DNA from: Acidimicrobiales bacterium
Lineage (GTDB): Bacteria > Actinomycetota > Acidimicrobiia > Acidimicrobiales > MedAcidi-G1
Reading direction: 5' to 3'
DNA: 63,381 bases
Assembly (NCBI GenBank): GCA_029577135.1
Contig: JARQPW010000013.1
Coordinates: forward strand, 1-63,381
A program made the position numbers and the translations under genes. Of this stretch, positions 51,313 to 59,987 are shown piece by piece. Under the pieces are notes generated by a model, which searched no databases, was not told the DNA's origin, and was given only the letters and a program-made list of their open reading frames with translations. The stretch's first letter is position 1. Every line of letters starts with the position of its first letter.

Positions 51313-51600
51313 ATGGGTAACCTCGGCGGTGGCGAAATCCTCGCGATTCTGCTCGTCGGGCTGCTGGTGCTCGGCCCCGAGCGCCTGCCGGGGGCCGTCC
51401 GCCAGGCGGGCAAGGCGCTGCGCCAGATCCGCAAGGTCACGGTCGGCTTCCAGGAGGAGCTTCGATCAACCGTCGAGGATCCGATCGTCGAGGCGAAGGC
51501 GCGCCTGAGCGGCGAGGCCCTCCTCCGCGAGGTCGAGAGTTCGGGGGAGGCTGCGAAGCCGGGGGGTGCCACCACCGGTCCCGGGACCGATGGCGATTGA
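51313..51600 (+). CDS. tatA: Sec-independent translocase component TatA/TatB
   Basis: 95 residues. One N-terminal helix (GGGEILAILLVGLLVLGPERLP) is followed by an amphipathic helix (GAVRQAGKALRQIRKV) and a long charged tail. The GPERLP turn is closer to TatB, whereas the single copy next to TatC might serve both roles. It is part of the twin-arginine pathway that exports folded proteins. Its stop is 11 bases into the tatC gene. Confidence 0.82.
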   Translation: MGNLGGGEILAILLVGLLVLGPERLPGAVRQAGKALRQIRKVTVGFQEELRSTVEDPIVEAKARLSGEALLREVESSGEAAKPGGATTGPGTDGD

Positions 51601-52369
51601 AGCGGATGCTCCCACGGGCCGCATGAGCCTGATGGAGCACCTGGCGGAGCTCCGCCGTCGGCTCCTGGTCTCCCTGCTCACCATCGGCGTCGGGGCCGTC
51701 GCCTGCTGGATCCTCTATCCGTGGATCCTCGACTTCCTGCTCGAGCCCTACTGTCGGGTCCAGGGTGAAACCGCTGGCGGCGACGTGTTCGGCGAGGGTT
51801 GCGAACTCCTCGTCACCGACCCGCTCGAGCCTTTCAGCGTCCGCATGATGGTCGCCGGCTACGGCGGACTGGCGCTGTCCATGCCCGTGCTGCTCTGGCA
51901 GGTCTGGCGGTTCGTCGCCCCTGGCCTGTACCGGCGCGAGCGGCGCTGGGCGATCCCGTTCGTGCTGACCGGAGCGCTGCTGTTCGCCGCAGGTGCGGCC
52001 CTTGCCTACTGGAGCATCCCCCGGGCGCTCGGGTTCCTCATCGGCATCGGGGGACCGGACCTGGTGAGCGTCTTCTCGCCGGCCAAGTACCTCGGATTCG
52101 TGGTCAAGATGACGATCGCCTTCGGGATCGGCTTCGAGTTCCCGCTCGTGCTGGTGTTCCTGCAACTGGTCGGGCTGGTCCACCACCGTCAACTCCGGGC
52201 GGTCCGGCGGTACGCGATCGTCGGAATCGTCGCACTCGTCGCGGTCCTGACGCCGAGCGGGGACCCCTTCACCCTGGTCATCCTGTCGGTGCCGATGCTT
52301 CTGTTCTACGAGTTGGCGATCCTTGTGGGCCGGGTGCGCGAGCGACGACAGCGCCGCAACCGGGACTGA
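51590..52369 (+). CDS. tatC: Sec-independent translocase subunit TatC
   Basis: 259 residues with six membrane helices. The conserved start MSLMEHLAELRRRLLVSLLT follows a short N-terminal extension, and PLEPFSVRMMVAGYGGLALS, FVAPGLYRRERRW and FEFPLVLVFLQLVGLV are typical. It recognises twin-arginine signal peptides. ATG 51590 overlaps tatA by 11 bases. The stop is followed nine bases later by the helY start. Confidence 0.92.
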   Translation: MAIEADAPTGRMSLMEHLAELRRRLLVSLLTIGVGAVACWILYPWILDFLLEPYCRVQGETAGGDVFGEGCELLVTDPLEPFSVRMMVAGYGGLALSMPVLLWQVWRFVAPGLYRRERRWAIPFVLTGALLFAAGAALAYWSIPRALGFLIGIGGPDLVSVFSPAKYLGFVVKMTIAFGIGFEFPLVLVFLQLVGLVHHRQLRAVRRYAIVGIVALVAVLTPSGDPFTLVILSVPMLLFYELAILVGRVRERRQRRNRD

Positions 52370-52377
52370 CCCACGAC

Positions 52378-54483
52378 GTGGACGACTGGCCCTTCGAACT
52401 CGACGGCTTCCAGGCCGAGGCCCTTGCAGCGCTCGATGCCGGCCGCTCCGTCCTCGTGGCGGCGCCGACTGCCAGTGGAAAGACGGTGGTCGCCGAGCAT
52501 GCCATCGACCGGACGCTCCGGGACGGCGGGCGCACGTTCTACACCACACCGCTCAAGGCGCTCTCCAACCAGAAGTTCCGGGACCTCGGCCGTCGGTTCG
52601 GACCCTCGGAGGTCGGGTTGCTGACCGGGGACAACAGTGTCCGGGGGGACGCTCCGGTGGTCGTGATGACGACCGAGGTGCTGCGCAACATGCTCTATGC
52701 GGGCTCCGATGCACTCGACTCGCTGGGGTGCGTCGTCCTGGACGAGGTCCACTTCCTGGAGGACCCGTACCGGGGCCCGGTCTGGGAGGAGGTCGTCCTC
52801 GGGCTCTCCGACGGGATCCAACTGGTCGCCCTGTCGGCGACGGTGTCCAACGCCGACGAACTGGGGGAGTGGCTGTGCCTGCAGCACGGACCGACCGACG
52901 TCGTGGTGGAGCGCCGCCGTCCGGTTCCCCTGCGCAGCCACTACCTCGTGGGGGAGCGTCGCAGGGGGAGCCGGGTGAACCGGATGCCGGTGCTCGTGAA
53001 GGGCCGGCCGAACCGCGAGGGCGCCCGCTACGACGCCGAGCCGGCGGAACCGAGGGGCCGACGCGGCGACCGTCCCCCGCGCCGGTGGCGTACGCCGCGT
53101 CGTGATGAGGTGCTCCGGGAGTTGCAGCGTCGGGACCTCCTCCCGGCCATCAACTTCATCTTCAGCCGGGCCGGGTGCGAGGAGGCCCGCGACCGGATGG
53201 TCCGGGACGGGGTCCGGCTCTCCGACGAACGGCAGTCGGCGGAGATCTCCTCGGCCATCGACCGGCGCCTCGCCGGGCTGCCCGCCGAGGACCTACGCTT
53301 CCTCGGGGTGGGCGCTTGGCGGGAAGGACTCGAGCGCGGTATCGCCGCACACCACGCAGGCATGCTCCCGCTGTTCAAGGAGGTCACCGAGGAACTCTTC
53401 GGAGCCGGCCTGGTCGGCATCGTCTTCGCCACCGAGACGCTGGCGGTGGGGGTCAACCTGCCGGCCCGGAGCGTGGTGGTCGAGCGGCTGACGAGGTTCA
53501 CCGGCAAGGGTCACGAGGTCCTCACCCCGGGCCAGTTCACCCAGCTCACCGGGAGGGCCGGCCGACGGGGGATGGACACCGAAGGGCACGCCCTGGTCCT
53601 GTGGTCCCCGTTCGTGCCCTTCGACACGGTTGCCCGGCTCGTCGGCAGTCGCGAGTACCCGCTGCGCTCGGCGTTCCGCCCCACCTACAACATGGTCGGA
53701 AACCTCATGGTCGGCCGCAGCCGGAACCAGGCCGAGGACCTCCTGCGGCGCTCCTTCGGCCAGCACCAGTTGGACCGACGCATCGAAGAGCGTCGAGAGC
53801 GCCAAGGGGACCGGCGCAAGCGAGGTGGGGAGGAGTCGGCCGACGACCTGGTCGAGCGACTCGGTGCGCTCGTTGCGGTCCTCGAGGCTCGGGAGATGGC
53901 GGACGGATGGGCGCTCACCGAGAAGGGGCTGCCCCTCATCGGCACCTACAACGAGGCGGACCTCCTCATCGTCGAGGCTTTGTCTGCCGGACTGCTCGAC
54001 GACCTCGACCCGCCAGGCCTCGCTGCCGTGCTCTCCGCCCTCACCTACCGGCGTCGTGGCCCGGGGGACTCCGAGGCTCGACCGCTCCACGGGCCGGCCG
54101 GCAGACGGCTCGCCGAACTGGACGTGCTCTGGGCGGATGTCGCAGCCGACGAGGAGGCAGCCGGACTCGACCCCATGCCGACGCCGGATCCCGGATTCGC
54201 CCGGGCCGTACTGTCCTGGACGGCGGGGGGTGAACTGTCCGATGTGCTGGACGGTGGCGGGGCAGGTTCATTCACCGGCGGAGAGTTCGTACGAAACGTG
54301 CGGCTGGTCGCCGACCTGCTCCGACAGGTCGCCAAGGTCGGCCCATCGAGGGTCGCCTCGACGGCCCGCCGGGCCGTCGGCGAGCTCGAGCGCGGCGTGG
54401 TCTCCCTGACCCGGGAACTCACCGGGGAACAGGACGATGACGAGGCTGCCGAGCCCGAGCACGTCACAGGGGGCGTCGGATGA
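52378..54483 (+). CDS. helY: Ski2/Mtr4-like RNA helicase HelY
   Basis: 701 residues from GTG 52378. The motor has motif I VAAPTASGKTVVAEH, DEVH in VVLDEVHFLEDP, motif III LVALSATVSNADEL and motif VI QLTGRAGRRGMD. A basic linker (RRGDRPPRRWRTPRRDE) and the helical C-terminal half resemble mycobacterial HelY. It probably unwinds RNA in decay or processing. The order tatA-tatC-helY is the same as in Mycobacterium tuberculosis. Its stop overlaps the next ATG (ATGA). The longer frame to 51799 lies in tatC. Confidence 0.92.
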   Translation: MDDWPFELDGFQAEALAALDAGRSVLVAAPTASGKTVVAEHAIDRTLRDGGRTFYTTPLKALSNQKFRDLGRRFGPSEVGLLTGDNSVRGDAPVVVMTTEVLRNMLYAGSDALDSLGCVVLDEVHFLEDPYRGPVWEEVVLGLSDGIQLVALSATVSNADELGEWLCLQHGPTDVVVERRRPVPLRSHYLVGERRRGSRVNRMPVLVKGRPNREGARYDAEPAEPRGRRGDRPPRRWRTPRRDEVLRELQRRDLLPAINFIFSRAGCEEARDRMVRDGVRLSDERQSAEISSAIDRRLAGLPAEDLRFLGVGAWREGLERGIAAHHAGMLPLFKEVTEELFGAGLVGIVFATETLAVGVNLPARSVVVERLTRFTGKGHEVLTPGQFTQLTGRAGRRGMDTEGHALVLWSPFVPFDTVARLVGSREYPLRSAFRPTYNMVGNLMVGRSRNQAEDLLRRSFGQHQLDRRIEERRERQGDRRKRGGEESADDLVERLGALVAVLEAREMADGWALTEKGLPLIGTYNEADLLIVEALSAGLLDDLDPPGLAAVLSALTYRRRGPGDSEARPLHGPAGRRLAELDVLWADVAADEEAAGLDPMPTPDPGFARAVLSWTAGGELSDVLDGGGAGSFTGGEFVRNVRLVADLLRQVAKVGPSRVASTARRAVGELERGVVSLTRELTGEQDDDEAAEPEHVTGGVG

Positions 54484-55091
54484 GTATCGAACGACGGAGG
54501 AACTGGGGAAGCAGGGGACACCTCCCCGAGGACGGAATCGTGGTGGGCTCGGATGTCGAACTCCTCGACCTGGTCACCCGGCATCGGCGGGAGGGCACCG
54601 AGGTTCCACCGCTGGCGCTCACCGGAGGCGACCTCTGGCGCACGCTCGGCGGGTCGCCCGGAGTCGAACGCTGGAAGGGAGCAGCGGGCCAGCGGCTCCG
54701 GGTCGACCTCGGAGCGGCGCTCCTGGACGGACGCCTGCACTGGTTCTGTTCCCACCTGGTGGCACGACGCTCCTGGCTCCGGGGCCGGATCTGGATCGCC
54801 GCGAACGCCGCCCACCTCGGAGCCTGGAACATCGCACCCCGGGCGCACCCGGGTGACGGTCTCCTCGACGTCCTCGACGCCGACCTGCCCCTGGGACAGC
54901 GACTGAGCGCCCGTGGGCGCCTGCCCAGTGGCACGCACGTGCCCCACCCGGAGGTCCGCTACACGCGTACCCGTGCGGAGCAGGTCGAGTTCGCACGGCC
55001 CACGCCGATCTGGCTGGACGGACGGCGCATCGGCTACGCCCAACGCCTCTCGGTCCGCCTCGAGGAAGAGGCACTCCTCGTCGTGATCTGA
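54480..55091 (+). CDS. Protein resembling a diacylglycerol-kinase C-terminal domain
   Basis: 203 residues from ATG 54480, overlapping the helY stop by four bases. The last part (TPIWLDGRRIGYAQRLSVRL and ALLVVI) resembles the C-terminal beta domain of DAGK/YegS-type lipid kinases. The middle has RLRVDLGAALLDGRLHWFCS and WIAANAAHLGAWNIAPRAHP, also similar to that domain. The ATP-binding catalytic half (DGT..GD pattern) is absent, so it cannot be a full kinase. It may bind lipid or a partner kinase elsewhere. This relation is my reading, not a search result. Confidence 0.6.
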   Translation: MSIERRRNWGSRGHLPEDGIVVGSDVELLDLVTRHRREGTEVPPLALTGGDLWRTLGGSPGVERWKGAAGQRLRVDLGAALLDGRLHWFCSHLVARRSWLRGRIWIAANAAHLGAWNIAPRAHPGDGLLDVLDADLPLGQRLSARGRLPSGTHVPHPEVRYTRTRAEQVEFARPTPIWLDGRRIGYAQRLSVRLEEEALLVVI

Positions 55092-55132
55092 GCACCGCCG
55101 CCACGGATGCCGCCAGTGGGTCCGGGCCTCGG

Positions 55133-55138
55133 TACCAT
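55133..55138 (+). promoter_or_regulatory. -10 hexamer TACCAT, leaderless M20 promoter
   Basis: TACCAT, six bases, ATG 55145. Confidence 0.55.
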
Positions 55139-55144
55139 CCGGCC

Positions 55145-56353
55145 ATGACGGATGATCCGGGTGCTGCGTCCACCGCCGCGGATGCGGCGAAGGTGAGGGT
55201 TTGCGCCCACATCGACGAACTCGCCGACGTGCTGCTGGCCACCTCCCACGACATCCATGCGCACCCGGAGTTGTGCTACGAGGAGCACCACGCCCACCAG
55301 GTCCTGACCGACGTCCTCGACCAGCAGGGGCTCGCGCCGGTCCGAGGGGCCTACGGCATGGCAACGGCCTTCGAGGCCCGGGCGGGGAGCGAGGGTCCGG
55401 AGGTCGCCGTCCTGTGCGAGTACGACGCCCTGCCGGGCATCGGCCACGCCTGCGGCCACAACATCATCGCTGCCGCAGGCCTCGGGGCCGGCCTCGCCGG
55501 TGCCGCCGTCGCCGAGGACCTGGGTGGGCGGCTCCGGATCATCGGAACGCCTGCGGAGGAGGGCGGGGGCGGCAAGATCCGGCTCATCGAGGAGGGCGCC
55601 TTCGAGGGGCTCGCAGCCGCCCTGATGGTCCACCCGTCCGGCTCCGAGGTCGAGCGCATAACGAGCCTCGCCGTCCAACAGTTCCGCGTCGTGTACCGCG
55701 GGTCTGCGGCGCACGCAGCTGCCGCCCCGGAGCAGGGCATCAACGCCCTCGACGGCGTCGTGCTCGGCTACGTCAACGTGGCGGCCCTGCGCCAGCACAT
55801 CGCCCCCGACGAACGCCTCCACGGCATCATCGTGGACGGGGGCCAGAAGGCGAACATAGTGCCGCAACGGGCCGAGGCGCTCTGGTACGCCCGCTCGCCG
55901 ACCAGGGCCCGGCTCGAGGTCCTCAAGCAGCGCCTCCAGAGGTGCATCGAAGCGGGAGCCGCTGCCGCCGGGTGCGCGGTCGAACATGAGTGGGTCGAAC
56001 CCTCCTACGACGATGTGCTCGACAGTCGCCTCGTCCTCGACCGCTACCTGGCCAATGCCCGTTCCCTCGGCCGCGACCCTCGTCCGGACAGCGAGGTCGC
56101 GATCGTCGGCAGTACCGACTTGGGCAATCTCAGTTACCTGGTGCCCTCGATCCATCCGATGATCAAGGCCGCACCCGATGAGGTCGGCATCCACACGCTG
56201 GACTTCGCCGCATTCGCCGGTGGCCCGCAGGGCGACCGAGCCGTGCTGGACGGCGCCAAGGCGATGGCGATGACCCTGGTCGACTGCTGGACGGAGCCGG
56301 GCCTCCTCGATTCGGCAGCTGCGGAACTCGCGGCCGCCCGCGGAGGCGCCTGA
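55145..56353 (+). CDS. M20-family amidohydrolase/metallopeptidase
   Basis: 402 residues. The M20D pattern is present: DIHAHPELCYEEHHAHQVL, AVLCEYDALPGIGHACGHN with metal ligands, and GTPAEEGGGGKIRLIEEGAF with the catalytic Glu pair. A dimerisation domain with GSAAHAAAAPEQGINALDG follows. Members (AbgB-like, amidohydrolases) cleave N-acyl or aminobenzoyl-type amides with two metal ions. It is a single leaderless unit between the DAGK-like and double-ThyX genes. Confidence 0.85.
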   Translation: MTDDPGAASTAADAAKVRVCAHIDELADVLLATSHDIHAHPELCYEEHHAHQVLTDVLDQQGLAPVRGAYGMATAFEARAGSEGPEVAVLCEYDALPGIGHACGHNIIAAAGLGAGLAGAAVAEDLGGRLRIIGTPAEEGGGGKIRLIEEGAFEGLAAALMVHPSGSEVERITSLAVQQFRVVYRGSAAHAAAAPEQGINALDGVVLGYVNVAALRQHIAPDERLHGIIVDGGQKANIVPQRAEALWYARSPTRARLEVLKQRLQRCIEAGAAAAGCAVEHEWVEPSYDDVLDSRLVLDRYLANARSLGRDPRPDSEVAIVGSTDLGNLSYLVPSIHPMIKAAPDEVGIHTLDFAAFAGGPQGDRAVLDGAKAMAMTLVDCWTEPGLLDSAAAELAAARGGA

Positions 56354-56412
56354 CGATTCCGGTGGTCTCAGCGGACGTTGGGAGACTCCGCGCGCCAACC
56401 GGTCGCGCGACC

Positions 56413-56418
56413 TAACCT
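56413..56418 (+). promoter_or_regulatory. -10 hexamer TAACCT, leaderless promoter of the ThyX-like gene
   Basis: TAACCT, eight bases, GTG 56427. Confidence 0.5.
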
Positions 56419-56426
56419 CGGCGCTC

Positions 56427-58052
56427 GTGACGCCCTACCTCGCCGAGGAGTTCACACCGGACGAAGAGGACGTCCTCCGGCGCTACTTCACCAATCTTGA
56501 CGAGCCCGTGTTCGCTCTCGTCAACCTGCCCGAGGTCGTGAAGGGGGCGCTGTTCGCCCGCTATTCCCGGACGCGGCTCAGCCTCCGGCGGCTCTTCCTC
56601 GAGGAGTTCGTAGGGGAACTCGACGTCAGCGGCGACGAGTCCATCGACGCGACCGTCGGGCTCCGTCGGGCCGAGGAGCTCTACGACCGGATCTTCTTCG
56701 AGTACGGCGACGACAGCGTGGCGCAGTTGGGTGGCGTCCACCTGGCTTGTGAGCAGTCCTCGAACCTGTTGACGAAGATCCTCGAGCGGGGGCGGCTGAT
56801 GTCGTACCTGGAGCAGTCCACCCGCTACATCGCCTACGACGACCGCCCGGGAGGGCGTTTCCGCTACTACCGGGACCCCGACGTCCTGTCGTCGCCCCTG
56901 GGGGCCCGTTACATCGCCGACCTGGACCGTCTCTTCGAGGTCTATGCCGAACTGGTTCCGGTGATGGTCGCCCACTTCCGGGAAGGGAACCCGAAGCAGC
57001 CCGGCGACTCGGACTTCGTCTACCGGCAGGCGACCAATGCCAAGGCCTTCGACTCCGTCCGGGGAATCCTCCCGGCCGCGTCGCTCTCGAACCTCGGGAT
57101 CTACGGGACCGGCCAGGCCTACGAGGCACTGCTGGTCCGCATGCGGGCCCATCCTCTGCCCGAGGCCCGTTCCTACGCCGAGTTGATGCTGCGCGAGCTC
57201 CGGAAGGTGATCCCCTCCTTCCTGAGGCGCGTCGACCTCCCGGACCGCGGCGAGGCGACCGGCCGCTTCGCCGCCGACAGCCGTGACCGCCTCGAGGAGT
57301 TGGCCGAGGAGTTCTTCCCGGACGGTGAGCCGATCCACCCTGCACCGACCGTCGACCTGACCGACTTCGATCCCGACGCCGAGGTGAAGCTGGTGGCCGC
57401 CGCCCTCTACTCTTCCTCGCACCACCCGGACCGGGAGATCGAGGCCCGGGTGCGGCGCATGACGGTCGAGGAGCGCGTGAGGGTCCTTGCGGCACTGACG
57501 GGCGATCGGGACAACCGGCGTCAGCGCCCGGGGCGTGCGCTTGAGAGGGCGACCTACCGGTTCGACATCCTCTCCGACTACGGCGCCTTCCGAGACCTCC
57601 AGCGCCACCGGCTCATGACCATCGAGTGGCAACGGCTCACGCCTCTCCACGGATTCAGCCGTCCACCCGACCTCGACGAGGCCGGCGTGGCCGGACGCTT
57701 CGACGAGGCGATGGACAGGTCGGCCGCACTCCACGACGTCCTGGCCGACCCGTTCCCCGAGCAGGCCTCCTATGCCGTCTCGCTGGCCTACCGAATCCGG
57801 TACCTGATGGAGATGAACGCACGCGAGGCGATGCACGTGATCGAGTTGCGCACCACTCCTCAGGGCCACCCCGCCTATCGGGAGGTCTGCCAGCAGATGC
57901 ACCACCTCATCGCCGACGTTGCCGGCCACCGGGCCATTGCCGAGATGATCCGCTTCGCCGACCATTCGGACGAGCCGGAACTCGAGCGCATCGAGGCCGA
58001 GCGCCGTGTCGAGGAACGCCGTCGGGCCCGGGGTGACGCCACCGTCGGATGA
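56427..58052 (+). CDS. Tandem-fused ThyX-like (FAD-dependent thymidylate synthase family) protein
   Basis: 541 residues, about twice a ThyX. The first half has LFARYSRTRLSLRRLF and RGRLMSYLEQSTRYIAYDD; the second half has FRDLQRHRLMTIEWQRLT, MEMNAREAMHVIELRTTPQG and a long C-terminal helix. Classical ThyX carries RHRx7S, with Ser placing substrate and Arg binding dUMP; here the second half has Arg at the Ser position (RHRLMTIEWQR), and the first half is degenerate. It may be a non-catalytic or altered relative. The family makes dTMP from dUMP with FAD and methylenetetrahydrofolate. GTG 56427 follows TAACCT by eight bases. Confidence 0.8.
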   Translation: MTPYLAEEFTPDEEDVLRRYFTNLDEPVFALVNLPEVVKGALFARYSRTRLSLRRLFLEEFVGELDVSGDESIDATVGLRRAEELYDRIFFEYGDDSVAQLGGVHLACEQSSNLLTKILERGRLMSYLEQSTRYIAYDDRPGGRFRYYRDPDVLSSPLGARYIADLDRLFEVYAELVPVMVAHFREGNPKQPGDSDFVYRQATNAKAFDSVRGILPAASLSNLGIYGTGQAYEALLVRMRAHPLPEARSYAELMLRELRKVIPSFLRRVDLPDRGEATGRFAADSRDRLEELAEEFFPDGEPIHPAPTVDLTDFDPDAEVKLVAAALYSSSHHPDREIEARVRRMTVEERVRVLAALTGDRDNRRQRPGRALERATYRFDILSDYGAFRDLQRHRLMTIEWQRLTPLHGFSRPPDLDEAGVAGRFDEAMDRSAALHDVLADPFPEQASYAVSLAYRIRYLMEMNAREAMHVIELRTTPQGHPAYREVCQQMHHLIADVAGHRAIAEMIRFADHSDEPELERIEAERRVEERRRARGDATVG

Positions 58053-58942
58053 AGCGGCACTGCCTGACGGCACTCCTGTTGGTGCTGATCTCGTGCGGCG
58101 GCGAGATCGAGCGCCTCGTCCCTCCGTCGACGACAACCGACGCACCCACGACAACCGACGCAGCGACCGGTGCTGGAGTCGCACCGGACCTGGGGATCGG
58201 CCCGCTACCCACCGAACTCGACGACTGGCGCTCCTACGCCGATCGCCACGTCGACGTGTTCGGGGTGCATGTCGTCGCCCTGCCCGGGGTCTCCGAGCGG
58301 GCGCTCGGCCACGGGGCAGCGGTGCTCGCCCAGTACCTGGACAACGACGCCGACGGCATGCCCGATGACGAGGCAGTGATCCGGGCGATGACCGCCCAGC
58401 GGGCAACGCTGGTGATGGCCTACGACGAGCACGAGTTGGAGTCGTCGGGGATCTTCGAGAGCGGACTCGAGGAGGACTACGGCCTCCAGGACCTCCATGA
58501 CGTGGAGACGTCCCCGGTAGCGAGGTTCGACGCCGCCATCGAGGAGGTCCACCACCTCGTCTTCTCCTATGGCTGGGCAGCGGTCCACCCCGATCGGCTC
58601 TGGTTCGACGGGACCACCGACCTCACGGCGGCGATGGACGTCGCCCGTGGCGGGCACTTCGAGCGGATCCCCGCCGACTATCCGAGCGAGGCCTGGTACC
58701 ACTACGACGATCGAACCTGCAGCTACGACTGCATGGCCGTCGAATACGCCTACTGGGCACACACCACGCTCCTCGGTGCCCAGGGCAGCCCGAATCGCTG
58801 CGCCGATATCGCCGAGGAGTGGGTGCCCTGCACGCCGGGACGACTCGCCAAGATGGACCCCCTGGTCACGGCCCTGCTCCGCGACCCCGAACTGGGCCTA
58901 CCCACCGTCCTTCCCGACGGGGACTATCGTCCCGGCTCTTGA
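58049..58942 (+). CDS. Lipoprotein of unknown function with an EVHHL motif
   Basis: 297 residues. A short signal peptide ends in LLVLISCGGE, so Cys 16 would be lipidated. After a Thr-rich spacer comes a soluble domain with VDVFGVHVVALPGVSER, YLDNDADGMPDDEAV (EF-hand-like acidic loop) and AAIEEVHHLVFSYGW, whose EVHHL resembles part of a metal-binding HExxH-type helix. Four Cys occur in the last third (RTCSYDC, NRCADIA, VPCTPG). I know no name for the family. It overlaps the ThyX-like stop (ATGA), so it shares that transcript. Confidence 0.65.
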   Translation: MKRHCLTALLLVLISCGGEIERLVPPSTTTDAPTTTDAATGAGVAPDLGIGPLPTELDDWRSYADRHVDVFGVHVVALPGVSERALGHGAAVLAQYLDNDADGMPDDEAVIRAMTAQRATLVMAYDEHELESSGIFESGLEEDYGLQDLHDVETSPVARFDAAIEEVHHLVFSYGWAAVHPDRLWFDGTTDLTAAMDVARGGHFERIPADYPSEAWYHYDDRTCSYDCMAVEYAYWAHTTLLGAQGSPNRCADIAEEWVPCTPGRLAKMDPLVTALLRDPELGLPTVLPDGDYRPGS

Positions 58943-58984
58943 AGGATCGAGCGGGCAGTGGGTGGTGACTCCGGTCCGTCTGTC

Positions 58985-58990
58985 TATGAT
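58985..58990 (+). promoter_or_regulatory. -10 hexamer TATGAT before the acidic zinc-ribbon gene
   Basis: TATGAT is the closest match to the consensus in the window. The start ATG 59026 is 35 bases downstream with GAGGAAG in front; leadered. Confidence 0.5.
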
Positions 58991-59025
58991 CCCGCCGCAA
59001 CCACCGTGGCCGACCCGAGGAAGCA

Positions 59026-59487
59026 ATGAGCGAAGAGAAGGTAGTCGAGGATCTGGAGTCCGACGCGTACGGCGAACTCGATTCGGCAAGTGAGGGCACC
59101 GGCGATGAGAACAGCGACGACTCCGGGTGCGAGGATCTCGACGAGGGCACCGAGGGTGCCGATGGCATCAAGGGCGACGAGGACGACGAGGACGCGGACG
59201 AGAAGGGCCCCCGCCCGGCGCACGGCAGTGAGCAGGAGGATGACGAAGAGCCCGATCCCGACGATGTCGAGGCCGACCTCGATGCCATCCTGCGCGACCG
59301 GATCGCCGCCAGTGACGACGAGGGCGAGGACGAAGACGACGGACCGGCAGCCACTTGGGGCGGCACCGACCAGCCCAGCGCCCGCCAGGAGACCGAGCTG
59401 GCCTGCCCGCACTGCTTCCTGTTCGTCCAGGCGGCGACCGTCGCCGAGACCGGGGAGTGTGGCCACTGTGGCGGCCCGATCTCCTGA
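59026..59487 (+). CDS. Acidic protein with a C-terminal zinc ribbon (DUF4193-like)
   Basis: 153 residues. About 115 residues are dominated by Asp and Glu, followed by ELACPHCFLFVQAATVAETG and ECGHCGGPIS, a CxxC...CxxC zinc ribbon. A DLDAILRDRIAASDDEG segment resembles the acidic middle of DUF4193-like actinobacterial proteins. It may bind RNA polymerase, ribosome or DNA through the ribbon with the tail as a mimic of nucleic acid (inference). GAGGAAG precedes ATG 59026, and its TATGAT box is the strongest promoter match here, so high expression is likely. Confidence 0.75.
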   Translation: MSEEKVVEDLESDAYGELDSASEGTGDENSDDSGCEDLDEGTEGADGIKGDEDDEDADEKGPRPAHGSEQEDDEEPDPDDVEADLDAILRDRIAASDDEGEDEDDGPAATWGGTDQPSARQETELACPHCFLFVQAATVAETGECGHCGGPIS

Positions 59488-59516
59488 CCGTTCTGAGCGG
59501 GGCGAGGAGGCCTGAC

Positions 59517-59987
59517 ATGGAGTCCGCCCGCCCTGCCACCACAGGGGACCAGGCCCTGCTCGGCGAGCTCGCTGCACGGGCTCGGATGGAGATGGGTGGG
59601 AAGCGAGGTGGCGAAGTCCTCGACCGACTCGATGTCGACCGGGACCTTCCGGCTGCCTCGGTCGAGCGTCTGCTGGCACATGAGGGTGGCGTCGTCGTCG
59701 TGGGTTGCATCGACGACACGCCTGTGGGCTTCGGGGCAATGCTGGTGGAGGTCGCAGCGGACGGATCACCCCACGCCGTCGTGGAGCAGATCTACGTCGA
59801 GCCCGGGGCCCGTGCCGTCGGCGTCGGTGAGTCCATGATCGAGTTGTTGATCGCCGAGGCCACCAAACGTGGGGCGGTCGGGATCGAGGCACTGGCCCTC
59901 CCCGGCGACCGTGCGACCAAGAACTTCTTCGAGTCACAGGGAATGGTCGCCAGGGCGATCATCGTGCATCGCCGACTCGACCGTTGA
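59517..59987 (+). CDS. GNAT-family N-acetyltransferase
   Basis: 156 residues from ATG 59517, with GAGGAGG before it. The acetyl-CoA loop is present in VEQIYVEPGARAVGVGESMI, followed by ALALPGDRATKNFFESQGM. The substrate is unknown. The stop overlaps a TTG start of the NUDIX gene (TTGA), so they are coupled. It lies 29 bases after the zinc-ribbon gene. Confidence 0.82.
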   Translation: MESARPATTGDQALLGELAARARMEMGGKRGGEVLDRLDVDRDLPAASVERLLAHEGGVVVVGCIDDTPVGFGAMLVEVAADGSPHAVVEQIYVEPGARAVGVGESMIELLIAEATKRGAVGIEALALPGDRATKNFFESQGMVARAIIVHRRLDR

